Source: CAYPTB01 sp964413535 (GTDB taxonomy: Bacteria > Planctomycetota > UBA1135 > GCA-002686595). From it: a stretch of 64,000 nt of DNA. Of the stretch, positions 7,693 through 16,779 are shown in pieces (position 1 is the first letter of the stretch; each line of letters opens with the position of its first letter). Under the pieces are notes generated by a model. The model was given only the letters and a program-made list of their open reading frames with translations, was not told the DNA's origin and did no database searches. The position numbers were made by a program, and so were the translations under genes. The stretch lies in contig CAYPTB010000032.1 in NCBI GenBank assembly GCA_964413535.1, positions 1 to 64,000 of the forward strand. The letters run 5' to 3'.

Positions 7693-8931
7693 CTAGCGGG
7701 AGATCGAAGGCGAGCCGACCGCCGCGCGTTCGACGGCGCGCAGGCCGAGCTCGAGGTCGCGCTCTAGGTCCAGGACGTCCTCGATGCCGACCGAGAAGCG
7801 CACCAGGCCCGGCGGCACGGCGCCGTCGGTCACGCCCTCGCTCTCGTGCCAGTCGAGCTCGTAGGGGACCTCGATGACCGACTCCACGCCGCCCAGGCTG
7901 GTGGCGATCGCGATCGACTCGAGCGCGTCGACGAAGCGCCGCGCGCCCTCGAGACCGCCCGCGACCTCGAACGAGATCATCGCGCCGCCCGCGCGCATCT
8001 GCGCCGTCGCGACGGCTCGTTGGCGCGAGCCTTCGAGCCAGGGATAGTGGACCGCCGTGATGCCGGGCTTGCCCGAGAGGAAGCGCGCCAGCGCCAGCGC
8101 GTTGTCCGACGCGCGCTGCACGCGCAACCCGAGCGTCCGGATCCCGCGCATCAGGAGCCACGCGCCGTGCGGATCGAGGATCCCGCCCAAAAGGATCTGC
8201 GCGTCCTTGATGCGCCGCACGAGCTCGCTCGAGCCCGCGACTGCGCCGCACAGGACGTCGGCGTGGCCCGCGAGGTACTTGCTCGCCGAGTGCAGCACGA
8301 GCGAGGCGCCGAGCGCGAGCGGATTCTGCAGGTAGGGCGTGGCGAAGGTGTTGTCGACGAACACGAACGCGTCGGGGCGTGCGCGGCGCACCGCCGCGGC
8401 GACGGCGGCGATGTCGACCACCTCGAGCAGGGGATTCGACGGCGTCTCGAGGTACACGACGCGCGTGCGCTCGGTGAGCGCCTGCGCGAAGACCTCGGGC
8501 TCGGTCGACTCGACGAAGGTCGTCTCGACCCCGAACCGGTCGAGGAATTCGCGCAGGAACGTTCCCGTCTGCGCGAACACGAAGCTCTGACAAACCACGT
8601 GATCGCCCCCCTCGAGCACGGCGAACAGCGCGGTCGTGATCGCGGCCATCCCCGAGGAGGACACGAGCCCGGCCTCGGCGCCTTCGAGCTCGGCGAGCTT
8701 GTCCGCCGCGGCCGACAGCACCGGATGACCGAAGCGCGAGTAGACGCCGGGCGCCTTCTTGCGGAACGTCGCCCCGAGCTCCTCGGACGTGCGCGCGCGG
8801 AAGATGGTCCCGAGCTGCAGGGGCACGCTCAGCGGCTCGAGGTCCAACGGCGGTGTCCGCGGACAACGCGCCGCCTTGGTGTGGAAACCTTCCGTCCCCG
8901 CTCCGCTCTCCCGTTCCTTGCGTCGATCCAT
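7693..8931 (-). CDS. Cys/Met metabolism PLP-dependent enzyme (cystathionine gamma-synthase/lyase-like)
   Basis: A 412-residue fold-type I PLP enzyme of the trans-sulfuration family. The cofactor lysine is Lys218 in LHSASKYLAGH; YSRFGHP (Tyr64/Arg66) contributes phosphate contacts from the neighbouring subunit; SSSGMAAITTALF is the PLP phosphate loop; VDNTFATPY and SVGIEDVLDLERDL are family blocks. Whether it makes cystathionine, cleaves it, or acts on O-acetylhomoserine or methionine cannot be decided. I chose ATG 8931, preceded by GAGG at good spacing, over ATG 8985 or 9300, which add Arg-rich noise. No met or cys genes are adjacent. Confidence 0.92.
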   Translation of the reverse strand: MDRRKERESGAGTEGFHTKAARCPRTPPLDLEPLSVPLQLGTIFRARTSEELGATFRKKAPGVYSRFGHPVLSAAADKLAELEGAEAGLVSSSGMAAITTALFAVLEGGDHVVCQSFVFAQTGTFLREFLDRFGVETTFVESTEPEVFAQALTERTRVVYLETPSNPLLEVVDIAAVAAAVRRARPDAFVFVDNTFATPYLQNPLALGASLVLHSASKYLAGHADVLCGAVAGSSELVRRIKDAQILLGGILDPHGAWLLMRGIRTLGLRVQRASDNALALARFLSGKPGITAVHYPWLEGSRQRAVATAQMRAGGAMISFEVAGGLEGARRFVDALESIAIATSLGGVESVIEVPYELDWHESEGVTDGAVPPGLVRFSVGIEDVLDLERDLELGLRAVERAAVGSPSISR

Positions 8932-9115
8932 CGCTGCCTCTTCGTCGATGCGTTCCTCGTGCTCACGACCCTCGTCCGAGGCCATCGATGGTCGCGCAAC
9001 GTTGCGGTGCGTGCAAGGCGCGCGTGGCATCTTCAGCGGTCCGCGGCGAATCCTTACCTCCATACAAGTCGAGAGCGCGCCGGGACTACGGAGCGCTCTC
9101 CGTGGGCGGCGGAGC

Positions 9116-9301
9116 TCAGGGCACGCTGCCGTCCAGGTGCAGGACGCCGCGCCCGGAGGAGAGCACGAAGCCCTCGTCCGGCTGGAATAACAGACCCTGG
9201 AAGTACACGCCCACGGGCTCGTCGAAGAGGTCGTCGAGCACGACGGGCCCGTGGCGTTCGCCCAGCGCGTTCTGTGCACGAGAATCCAGGTTCGGGACAC
9301 T
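9116..9301 (-). other. Possible orphan 3' end of a decayed gene
   Basis: Within the 434-base gap between the PLP enzyme and the sigma factor, a minus-strand frame reads like genuine protein: VPNLDSRAQNALGERHG, then a DDLFDEPVGVYFQGLL segment and a GFVLSSGRGVLHLDG segment, ending in TGA. Upstream of it the frame turns into noise and runs under the sigma-factor start. I cannot assign a family. It may be the tail of a gene whose front has been lost, or chance. The rest of the gap (8932-9115) holds nothing I can support. Confidence 0.3.
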
Positions 9302-9365
9302 AGAAGCTCCTAGACAGGGTCCCCGCCGATCCTGACAGCGACCGCGAACGAGGGGAGCGATTAGC

Positions 9366-9995
9366 ATGGATCCCGTGCCAACCGAGTCCACGCATCCGGG
9401 CCTCCTCTCGCGGGTCCGGGATCCCAAGGACGAGGACGCGTGGCGCGAGTTCGACGCCCGCTACCGTTCGTTGATCCAGCGCTACTGCCGCGCACGCCAG
9501 CTCCAGCCGGCCGAGGCCGACGACGTTCGCCAGCTCGTGATGATGGCGCTCGCGCGCTACCTGCGTGCCTTCCACTACCGCCCCGAGCTGGGGCGCTTCC
9601 GCGACTACCTCCGCAGGACGGTGGACAACGCCATCCGGCACTACCTTGCGAGTCAGGACCGCAAGGCAGTACGCCTACTGGAAGAGGACGCACTGGCTGA
9701 GCTCGGTCCGAGGGAGGATGGAGGGTTCGAGATCCTGTGGGAAGAAGAGTGGGTGCGGCATCACTACCGGCGAGCGTTGGCGGCGGCTCGCAAGGAGACG
9801 AGCGACCAGAGCGCCGACGTCTTCGAGGAGCTGCTCGCGGGTCGCACGCCGGCCGAGGTCGCGGAGCGTCATGCGATGAAGCTCGACGCCGTCTATCAGG
9901 TCAAGCACCGGATGCGCCTGCGCTTGCAGGCCATGATCGAGCAGCAGATCCGCGATGAGGAATTCCCCGAGCGATCGAAGTCGAATCCCGCCTGA
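9366..9995 (+). CDS. ECF-type RNA polymerase sigma factor (planctomycete class)
   Basis: A 209-residue sigma-70-family regulator. Region 2 is recognisable as EFDARYRSLIQRYCRARQL followed by EADDVRQLVMMALARYLRAF (residues about 28-70). Region 4 is the C-terminal helix-turn-helix ELLAGRTPAEVAERHAMKLDAVYQVKHRMR. The spacing and the weak region 4 resemble planctomycete-specific ECF groups that are encoded beside Ser/Thr kinases. The coding sequence overlaps the kinase gene by 41 bases in another frame, so the two are co-transcribed and probably coupled. I infer that the kinase controls the sigma factor. Confidence 0.9.
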   Translation: MDPVPTESTHPGLLSRVRDPKDEDAWREFDARYRSLIQRYCRARQLQPAEADDVRQLVMMALARYLRAFHYRPELGRFRDYLRRTVDNAIRHYLASQDRKAVRLLEEDALAELGPREDGGFEILWEEEWVRHHYRRALAAARKETSDQSADVFEELLAGRTPAEVAERHAMKLDAVYQVKHRMRLRLQAMIEQQIRDEEFPERSKSNPA

Positions 9996-12699
9996 GTCGC
10001 GGGAGCCGTCGAGCTTGTTCGGCTTCGAGCTCTCGGAGCTCGACTGGCTCGAGCACGTGCGCGGCTTCGTGTCCCCGGACCTCCTGGACTCGATCGGGGC
10101 GTACGAAGAAGTCGAAGAGGTGAGCCGCGGCGGTCAGGGGATCATCTATCGCGCGCGCCAGCCCGGCACCGGCCGCCAGGTCGCGCTGAAGCGCATGCTC
10201 GCGGGCTCGTTCTCGAGCGGCGACGCGCGCGCGCGGTTCCAGCGCGAGGCCGAGGCGGCCGCGTCGCTCGACCACCCGGGCATCGTGACGGTGTACGGCC
10301 TCGAGGAGGTCGACGGGCTCCCGGTCTACGCGATGGAGTGGATCGAGGGCGAGCCGATCACCGCGTGGGCGCGTCGCGAGGGGCGGACGCGCGACGAGAT
10401 CCTGCGCGCGTTCTTGCAGGTGTGCGACGCGGTGCGGCACGCGCACCAGCGCGGCGTGCTGCACCGCGATCTGAAGCCCAGCAACCTCCTCGTCGACCGC
10501 AACGGCCGCCCGCGCGTGCTCGACTTCGGGCTCGCGAAGCTCACGACCGAGGGCGTGGACGCCACGAGCACGCAGGGTTTCGTCGGCACGCCCGCCTACG
10601 CGGCGCCGGAGCAGATCGAGGGCAAGCACGAGCGTGCCGACGCACGCGGAGACGTCTATTCGCTCGGCGTCGTGCTGTACGAGATGCTGACCGGCGCGCG
10701 TCCGTATCGGCCCGAGGAGGGAGTGCTCGCTTTCGCCGCCGCGCTGGAGCACGAGCGTTTCGTCCGTCCGAGCACGCTGCGCCCGGGGCTCGGGCGCGAG
10801 ATCGACTCGATCGTCGCCACGGCCATCGCCGCAGATCCGGACGAGCGGTTCCAGTCCGTGGACGCTCTGGCTGTCGACGTCGAGCGCTTCCTCGCGCACG
10901 AGCCGGTCGCGGCCCACCGCGGCGGTTCGTGGTACGCGCTCGCGAAGATCGCGCGCCGCAACCGCATCGTGTTCGCACTCTCGCTGCTGCTCGTCGCGAC
11001 GGTGATCTCGTCCGCGGCGTACTTCGCCGTCCAGGCCGAACGCTTCGCCCAGAAACGCGACGAGGCGCTCGCCGCGCAGGAAGCCGAACGGAAGGCGCGG
11101 CGCGAGGCGGACGAGCTGGCGCTGTCCGAGCGCGAGGCGCGCGAGGAGGCGGAGCGCACCGGCGTGGAACTGGCGTTCCAGGTGGAGGCGGCCGAGCTCG
11201 CCCGCAGCGCCGCGGATGCGGCGCGCGAACGGGCGGAGGAAGAGAGCGCACGCTCCGCGAACATCCTCGATTTCATCGTCCAGGACCTCATCGAGAGCGC
11301 CATCACTCGCCCGCAGACGACCATGCGCGAAGCCGTGGACCTCGCGGAAGCCAAGGTCGAGTCACGTTTCGCAGGGGACCCGGTCACCGAAGGCTACGTG
11401 CGCGTCGCGATCGGCAGCATGTACATGGCCATGGTCGATGTAGAACGTGCGCGAGGACAACTGGAACGAGCTCACGAGCTCCTCGACGCGGCTGGCGATC
11501 CGTACGCAGCCAAGGCGCTCTCGCTGTTGATCCTGGCCCGGAAAAAACTCCCGGGTGACGTCGACGCTGCCGTTGCCCGACTTCGCGAAATGGAGTCGTC
11601 GATGTCGGAGAGCGCCAGTCCGGATGCACTGAACGCCGTCGTCTTGTTGCGCATCCAGGTCGTCATGCAGTTGCTGACGGTCAAGTCTGCGGAGGCGGTC
11701 GCGGAGGCCGATCGAGTACTCGAACAGACCTATCAGCTCGTCGAGCGCCATTGGGGATCGCCCTTCATGGTCACATCGCTCCTGGATTCCCAACGGATCC
11801 TGATCCTCGAGCAGAAGGGGCGGATGGAGGAAGCCGAGCTCGCCCGACGCCGACTCCTGGACGAGTTCCGCGCGAACATCCCGGGTCGACTTCCCGGCAG
11901 TGCTGCGGTCGAAATGCTCGCGTTGGCGAAGACGGTCATGAAACGGCAGGAGTACGAGGAAGCCGAGTCTCTGACTCGCGAGGCAAACGGCATCATCGAG
12001 CCGGCACGCACGGGCCTCGCGATCGAAGCCGAGGCAAAAACACTCCGATCCCAGGCCCTGCGGGAGTTGGGTCGCTTCGAGGAAGCCGTCGTGGTTGCCC
12101 AGCAAGCATGGGAGGCGATGCGTGTCGCGCTCGATGCGACTCCTGCGGCAAGGGGCTGGACTCAGACCCACTTGGGCTACGCGCTCCTCATGTCCGGCGA
12201 CGTCGCTGGTGCGGTCGATCAACTCGAGGAGGCCAACTCGAGCCTCGAAAACGCATACGGTGTGGATTCGCCGCGAGCCTTGGTCTCCAAGGTTCCGCTC
12301 GGCCTGGCGCTCTTCCACGCGGGAGACTTGGAGCGTGCGGTGGAGCCTCTCCTGCTCGGGCTCCCGGCGTACCGCGAGGCGTCCGAAGCGAGCCGCGCGG
12401 GTCTCGAGCGCGCGTTCCGACATCTCCTCGCCGCTCTCGTCTCCACAGGTGACCGCGACGGATGCGAGCGAGCTTTCGACCTGCGCTTGACGCTCGCGGA
12501 GCTTCCTCGCGAGCAGGCGCGCGTCCACCTCGACCATGCCGAGTTGCTGCGCGAGATCTACGGCGACGAGGACTCCGCTCGAGCGCTGGTGGAAAAGGCG
12601 CGAGCGCTGGATCCCGCGACCGTGGAGGCGTGGGAGCGCGAGACCCCGGCGCTGCCTCCATGGGACCTCGACCCGAACGATCCTCTCACGCGCATCTGA
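9955..12699 (+). CDS. Membrane-anchored Ser/Thr protein kinase with TPR-like C-terminal domain
   Basis: A 914-residue Hanks-type kinase. Catalytic domain about residues 50-315: glycine loop SRGGQG (57-62), Lys79 in VALKRML, HRDLKPSN with Asp172, DFG at 190-192, APE at 217-219. A single transmembrane helix (about 338-359) is followed by an Arg/Glu-rich coiled coil (360-440). A long helical region (about 450-890) has TPR-like composition, for example AMVDVERARGQLERAHELLDA and LERAVEPLLLGL. The N-terminal kinase is cytoplasmic, the rest presumably periplasmic or in the paryphoplasm. It overlaps the ECF gene by 41 bases. The C-terminal half (11400-12300) is less GC-rich than the kinase domain, suggesting a separately acquired or faster-evolving sensor part. 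Confidence 0.93.
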   Translation: MRNSPSDRSRIPPESREPSSLFGFELSELDWLEHVRGFVSPDLLDSIGAYEEVEEVSRGGQGIIYRARQPGTGRQVALKRMLAGSFSSGDARARFQREAEAAASLDHPGIVTVYGLEEVDGLPVYAMEWIEGEPITAWARREGRTRDEILRAFLQVCDAVRHAHQRGVLHRDLKPSNLLVDRNGRPRVLDFGLAKLTTEGVDATSTQGFVGTPAYAAPEQIEGKHERADARGDVYSLGVVLYEMLTGARPYRPEEGVLAFAAALEHERFVRPSTLRPGLGREIDSIVATAIAADPDERFQSVDALAVDVERFLAHEPVAAHRGGSWYALAKIARRNRIVFALSLLLVATVISSAAYFAVQAERFAQKRDEALAAQEAERKARREADELALSEREAREEAERTGVELAFQVEAAELARSAADAARERAEEESARSANILDFIVQDLIESAITRPQTTMREAVDLAEAKVESRFAGDPVTEGYVRVAIGSMYMAMVDVERARGQLERAHELLDAAGDPYAAKALSLLILARKKLPGDVDAAVARLREMESSMSESASPDALNAVVLLRIQVVMQLLTVKSAEAVAEADRVLEQTYQLVERHWGSPFMVTSLLDSQRILILEQKGRMEEAELARRRLLDEFRANIPGRLPGSAAVEMLALAKTVMKRQEYEEAESLTREANGIIEPARTGLAIEAEAKTLRSQALRELGRFEEAVVVAQQAWEAMRVALDATPAARGWTQTHLGYALLMSGDVAGAVDQLEEANSSLENAYGVDSPRALVSKVPLGLALFHAGDLERAVEPLLLGLPAYREASEASRAGLERAFRHLLAALVSTGDRDGCERAFDLRLTLAELPREQARVHLDHAELLREIYGDEDSARALVEKARALDPATVEAWERETPALPPWDLDPNDPLTRI

Positions 12700-12769
12700 A
12701 GCCCACCACCCATTCGAGCATGGTTCACGCCGGCCCTGCGGAAGCTACGCGAGCTCGGTCGTCGACCCC

Positions 12770-15268
12770 TCACAGCCGGCGGATCTTGACGTTTCGGAAG
12801 GCGACGAAGTCGCCGTTGTCCTGGAGCGCGATGTGGCCCGAGGCCGCCCGGGCATAGCCGGGCAAGTCCGCGAACTTGCTCGCCGCGAGGCGACGTTGCC
12901 AGTCCTCGCTGCCGAGGCGGTAGTCGACGACCTTGACGCCGTTGAGCCAGTGCTCGACGCGGTCGTCCCACACGCGCAGGAGCGCGTGGTTCCAGCGCCC
13001 GACGGGCAGGGCGGCCGCCTCGGTCGGGGCGTGCAGCCCGTAGTTGCCGCCGGTCGAGGTGACGGAGTGCGCGCCGTCGGGATGCGTCGCGTCGTCGCGC
13101 AGTTGCAGCTCCGGGCCCGTCTCCCAGGCCGCGGCGACTTCCTCGCTCACGCGGAAGAACACGCCGCTGTTCCCCCCGCGCGAGAGCTTCCACTCGAACG
13201 AGAGCTCGAAGTCCTCGAAGGTCTCGCGCGTGACGAGCTCGCCGGCGGACGCGACGCGCGTGAGCGCGCCGTCGACGACGGCCCAGCCCTCGGGTGCGTT
13301 CTCGCGCCGGAAGCCGCGCCACGACCCGAGGCTCTCGCCGTCGAAGAGCAGCGTCCAACCGGCTTCGCGCTCCTCTTCCGAGAGCGCGTTCTTCGGTCCG
13401 GGGTCCGCGAGCGCCTCGCCCAGGCTGCGCGGGAGGTGGTTCAGCGTGTACCAGGCCTCGTCGCTCCACAGTCGGCGCCCGGACTCCGCTTCGAGCCGGT
13501 GCGCGACGGCGATGCGCACGACCGAGCCCGCGCGGAGGTGCGGGATCTCGACGAAGACCTTCGTGCGGTCCTCCGACGGCGTCGAGCTCCGCGCCGTGAG
13601 CTCCTGCGCGTCCGGCGCCCCGCGCAGCGTCTCGAGTTCCCACAGGAACGGATCGAAGCCGGAACCGCTCGCTATAGGCTCCGTGAACTCCACCTCGAAG
13701 CCGTTCCGAAACGCGCGCACGGCGAGCATCTCGAACGTCGTCTCGCCGTTGTGGCGCACGCGCGCGAGCCCGCCCTCGTCCGAGCTCGCGAGGTACAGGA
13801 CGCCATGAGAGCCGAAGCACAGCGAATCCGCGCGCGTGCGCGTGAAAGGGTGCACCGAGCCCTGCAGCACGCCGTCGGTCGTCTCGAGGAACGCGCGCGC
13901 CGTTCCGTCCCGGTCCGTGCCCGTGAGCAGCATCTGTCCGCTGTAGGGCCCATTGCCCGGCGGGATCACGCACGGCGCGCTCGCGCGACCGCCGCCGACG
14001 ACGAGCGGGAACGCGGCCACATGCGGGGCCAGGACGAGGTCGGGGCTCGCGGCTCCCGGCCCCACGGGTGGCGTGGCGTCGGCGAGCCGCAGGAGGCGCG
14101 TGAGCCGTCCATTCGCCGGCGGCGGCTCGGCGAGGAAGACGAGTCCGCCGTCGCCGACCCCGAGCGCGCTGCCGCGACGCAGGCCCAGCGCCGCGACCTC
14201 GCGCCCGCCGTCGGTCGGATCGACGGCGACGACCATGCCGAGGAGCGCCGGGCTCGGCGGTTCGAGCGCCGCGAACAGGCGTCCATCGGCGGCGAGGAGC
14301 TGCGTCGGGCTCGCGTCGCTCCCGAGCGCGTCGGCGAGGTCGGCGAGCACGCGCCGCTCCTCGGCGACGCCGTCGCCGTCGGAGTCGACGAGCTCGAGGA
14401 GCTCCGAGTCCGCGAGCGCGAAGATTCGCCCGTCGGACTCCGCGAGCGCGCGAGCGCGCGGAAGATCGCGCGCAACGGGGACGAGGCGGATCGCGGCCGG
14501 ATCCCCCCCGAGGAAACCGTCGAGCGCCCAGATCGAGCCGGTCGTGGGCGCTTCGGTCGTTCGCTCCTCCTGCGCGAGCACGAGGAGCCGTCCATCACCC
14601 GACCACGCCAGTCCTCGGACCTGCGTCGGGAGCCCAGGGACGGCGAGGCGCGAGAGCGCGTAGCTCGGGTGCAGGAGCGTGCTCTCGTGCTCGGGCGGCG
14701 CGCCGCCCGCCGCGGGCGGGGACGCTGCGGCGCCCGCCGGCCGGGAGAGCGCCGCCGCCGGAACGACCTCGAACGCATACGAGCCGGGCGGCCGCCACTC
14801 CAGCACCAGCGACTGCGCGCCCGAGGCGTCGAAGTGGCGGATCTCGAAGGCGTGCAGCCCGGCCGCGAGCTCGACCGACGCCTCCACGCTCGCGTGCGCG
14901 TGCAGGCCGTCGTTGTCGAGCACGACCGAGCCGTCGAGGATCATGCGCGAGCCGTCGTCGCTCGAGAGGCGTAGTCCGTACACGCCGGCGTTCGTCTCGA
15001 CGAAACCGAGGACGATCGTGAGGAAGTTGTCCTCGACCCCACCGAACGCCTCCGGACCGAAGAGCTCGACGCGCGGCACGACGAGCTCGACGTCGGGCGC
15101 GCGCTCCGCCGCGACCTCCGGCAAGCGCGTGAGCTCGCCCTCGAGTTCGAACACGCGCAGGAGGACGCCGGGCGCGCGCTCCGCGGTCTCCCCTTGCGAC
15201 GGGCGAAGGACGCGGGGCGCCTCGCTCGCGAGCGCGCACGGGGCGCAGAGGAAGAGCGCGTGGAGCAT
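12770..15268 (-). CDS. Secreted PA14 - beta-propeller - DUF1080 protein
   Basis: An 832-residue exported protein. A short signal sequence (MLHALFLCAPCALAS) precedes a PA14-like domain at about 45-165 (GVYGLRLSSDDGSRMILDG is its hallmark SDDG block). A glucose/sorbosone-dehydrogenase-like propeller follows (about 195-480, for example VRGLAWSGDGRLLVL). The C-terminal DUF1080/3-keto-disaccharide hydrolase domain is at about 636-832 (WTLLFDGESLGSWRGF, NSGVFFRV, GRWNHALLRV, HIALQDNGDFVAFRNVKI). DUF1080 proteins are abundant in planctomycetes and are linked to sugar degradation. It starts 37 bases after the BatD-like gene and may be in its operon. Confidence 0.9.
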   Translation of the reverse strand: MLHALFLCAPCALASEAPRVLRPSQGETAERAPGVLLRVFELEGELTRLPEVAAERAPDVELVVPRVELFGPEAFGGVEDNFLTIVLGFVETNAGVYGLRLSSDDGSRMILDGSVVLDNDGLHAHASVEASVELAAGLHAFEIRHFDASGAQSLVLEWRPPGSYAFEVVPAAALSRPAGAAASPPAAGGAPPEHESTLLHPSYALSRLAVPGLPTQVRGLAWSGDGRLLVLAQEERTTEAPTTGSIWALDGFLGGDPAAIRLVPVARDLPRARALAESDGRIFALADSELLELVDSDGDGVAEERRVLADLADALGSDASPTQLLAADGRLFAALEPPSPALLGMVVAVDPTDGGREVAALGLRRGSALGVGDGGLVFLAEPPPANGRLTRLLRLADATPPVGPGAASPDLVLAPHVAAFPLVVGGGRASAPCVIPPGNGPYSGQMLLTGTDRDGTARAFLETTDGVLQGSVHPFTRTRADSLCFGSHGVLYLASSDEGGLARVRHNGETTFEMLAVRAFRNGFEVEFTEPIASGSGFDPFLWELETLRGAPDAQELTARSSTPSEDRTKVFVEIPHLRAGSVVRIAVAHRLEAESGRRLWSDEAWYTLNHLPRSLGEALADPGPKNALSEEEREAGWTLLFDGESLGSWRGFRRENAPEGWAVVDGALTRVASAGELVTRETFEDFELSFEWKLSRGGNSGVFFRVSEEVAAAWETGPELQLRDDATHPDGAHSVTSTGGNYGLHAPTEAAALPVGRWNHALLRVWDDRVEHWLNGVKVVDYRLGSEDWQRRLAASKFADLPGYARAASGHIALQDNGDFVAFRNVKIRRL

Positions 15269-15305
15269 CGCAGCGGGCGCGAGAGGATAGCGGGGACGCG
15301 GCGCC

Positions 15306-16493
15306 TCAGGAACGGCGCGCGCGACGGCGTCGCGCGAGCCGGATCGCCGCGACGGCCAGCGCGGAGACGGCGAGTGCGACGACGACCGGGATCGCTTCCG
15401 GCGCGCCGTCCGAGCGCGCGTCGACCGCGGGCTCCGGCGGCCGAATCGCCGGAGAGCTCGAACGCGGGGGCCGCACCGCGACCGGGATGGCCTCGGTCTC
15501 CACGACGCGGTAGCTCGCCGGTGGCGTGGTGTCGAAGTAGGCGAAGCGGATCGGCGGCACCTCCTCGACGGCCGCGCTGCGCGGCGCGAGGTGGTAGGTG
15601 ATCACGCGCCGCACGCGTCCCGGCTCCTCCAGCTTCCCGAGGACGTGGAAGTGCGCGGGGAAGCCCGGGAGCCGGTCGAGCTCCGGCGCCGCGAACAGCT
15701 CGAGGTTGCCCTGGCCCTCGACGACGAGCACGAGCTCGAAGCTCTCGCCGGCCGCCAACTCGCGCTCCGCCACCTCCGCGTGGACCGAGAGCCGGCCCAC
15801 GGCCCCGGTGAACTCGCTCGGACGGCCTTCCTCGGGTAGCGCGCGGATCGTCAGCGCGAGCGGCTCGCTCCCCACCAGCTCGTCGCGGCGGTCGACGGGC
15901 GTGCGACCGTTCACGAAGTCCTCTTCGAAGCGCGTGGCGTACACGAAGCGCAGGATCGCCGCCGGCACGACGAGCTCGCCCGGCTCGTTCGGCAAGTAGG
16001 TGCGCTCGATGGTGAGCACCGTGAACGTTCGCCCGTCGAGCACGCGCTGCTCCACGCGCTCCGCCAGCGCCACGTCGTCGTTGAGGACGAAGGACGCGGT
16101 CAGGTGCGCGCTCCCCTCGCGCGCGTCCGGTTCGTCGCCGCTGGCGTCGTCGCCGCTGGCGTAACCGCCGCTGGCGCGCGCGAGCACGCCGGGAAGGCCC
16201 TCGATCCAGGGGGCCGTGAGCTGCACCGGCACGTCGAGCTTCCGCTGGAACGGCTGGATCATGCTCGTTGCGGCGAACTCCACCTCGACGCCGAACACGA
16301 GCGCGAGCTCGATCGGCTCGTGCACGTAGTAGGCGGCGCGCTCCGCCGTCACTTCGACGAACGCGCGCTCCGGCGCCCCTTGCGCGCCGCTCGCGAGGAG
16401 GACCAGCACCGCGAGCGTCACGCGGGAATCTCGAGGGAAACGTGGACGTCGTTCACGGCAAGCGCGCTTTCCGCGAGCGAGCGGAGCATACAC
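15306..16493 (-). CDS. BatD-like exported membrane protein
   Basis: A 395-residue protein resembling BatD/oxygen-tolerance proteins: an exported beta-rich region followed by one C-terminal transmembrane helix (VVVALAVSALAVAAIRLARRRR). Recognisable blocks are VEVTAERAAYYVHEPIELALVF, ERTYLPNEPGELVVPAAILRFVY and GRLSVHAEVAERELAAGESFELVLVVEGQGNL, the last being a typical Bat repeat. Other bat genes (batA/B, moxR) are not nearby. Both plausible starts are GTG: 16493, which gives an Arg-rich leader, or 16421, which begins directly at the hydrophobic signal segment; I keep the longer form with doubt. It contains a 15-bp tandem repeat. Confidence 0.7.
   Translation of the reverse strand: MYAPLARGKRACRERRPRFPRDSRVTLAVLVLLASGAQGAPERAFVEVTAERAAYYVHEPIELALVFGVEVEFAATSMIQPFQRKLDVPVQLTAPWIEGLPGVLARASGGYASGDDASGDEPDAREGSAHLTASFVLNDDVALAERVEQRVLDGRTFTVLTIERTYLPNEPGELVVPAAILRFVYATRFEEDFVNGRTPVDRRDELVGSEPLALTIRALPEEGRPSEFTGAVGRLSVHAEVAERELAAGESFELVLVVEGQGNLELFAAPELDRLPGFPAHFHVLGKLEEPGRVRRVITYHLAPRSAAVEEVPPIRFAYFDTTPPASYRVVETEAIPVAVRPPRSSSPAIRPPEPAVDARSDGAPEAIPVVVALAVSALAVAAIRLARRRRARRS
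16132..16176. repeat. Three 15-bp tandem repeats inside the BatD-like gene
   Basis: The units are tcgtcgccgctggcg, an identical copy, and the diverged taaccgccgctggcg. They are in frame on the minus strand and encode the Gly/Asp/Ser-rich loop GGYASGDDASGDE between two beta segments, so copy-number change would only lengthen or shorten a loop. Confidence 0.85.
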
Positions 16494-16779
16494 CCCGATT
16501 CGCGGGGGGATCCGCAGCGCGCGTTCGAGCGAGCAGTCACGGCAGCGTGACGCATCTCGACGCGCCCCGCGCGGAAGTTCGAACTGCTACCATGACGACC
16601 GTTCGGCCGGTACAGGGGACCGGGATCCCCCGCGGACTGCAACCCGCCGGGCTCGCTGACAAGGCGGGCTGCTCCGTTCGACTAGGGAGACCGGTCTCAC
16701 GCACATCCTCGATCGCCACGGACACGTTCGCAGCCACGGCGGGGGCGAGGCCTGGGACGCGCGCGCTCCACCACCACTC

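Noticed and set aside
7325..7696. Plus-strand frame of 123 codons in the gap between the S9 peptidase and PLP enzyme genes
   Set aside because: Arg/Ala/Pro-rich, no homology signal, consistent with random open frames in GC-rich DNA.
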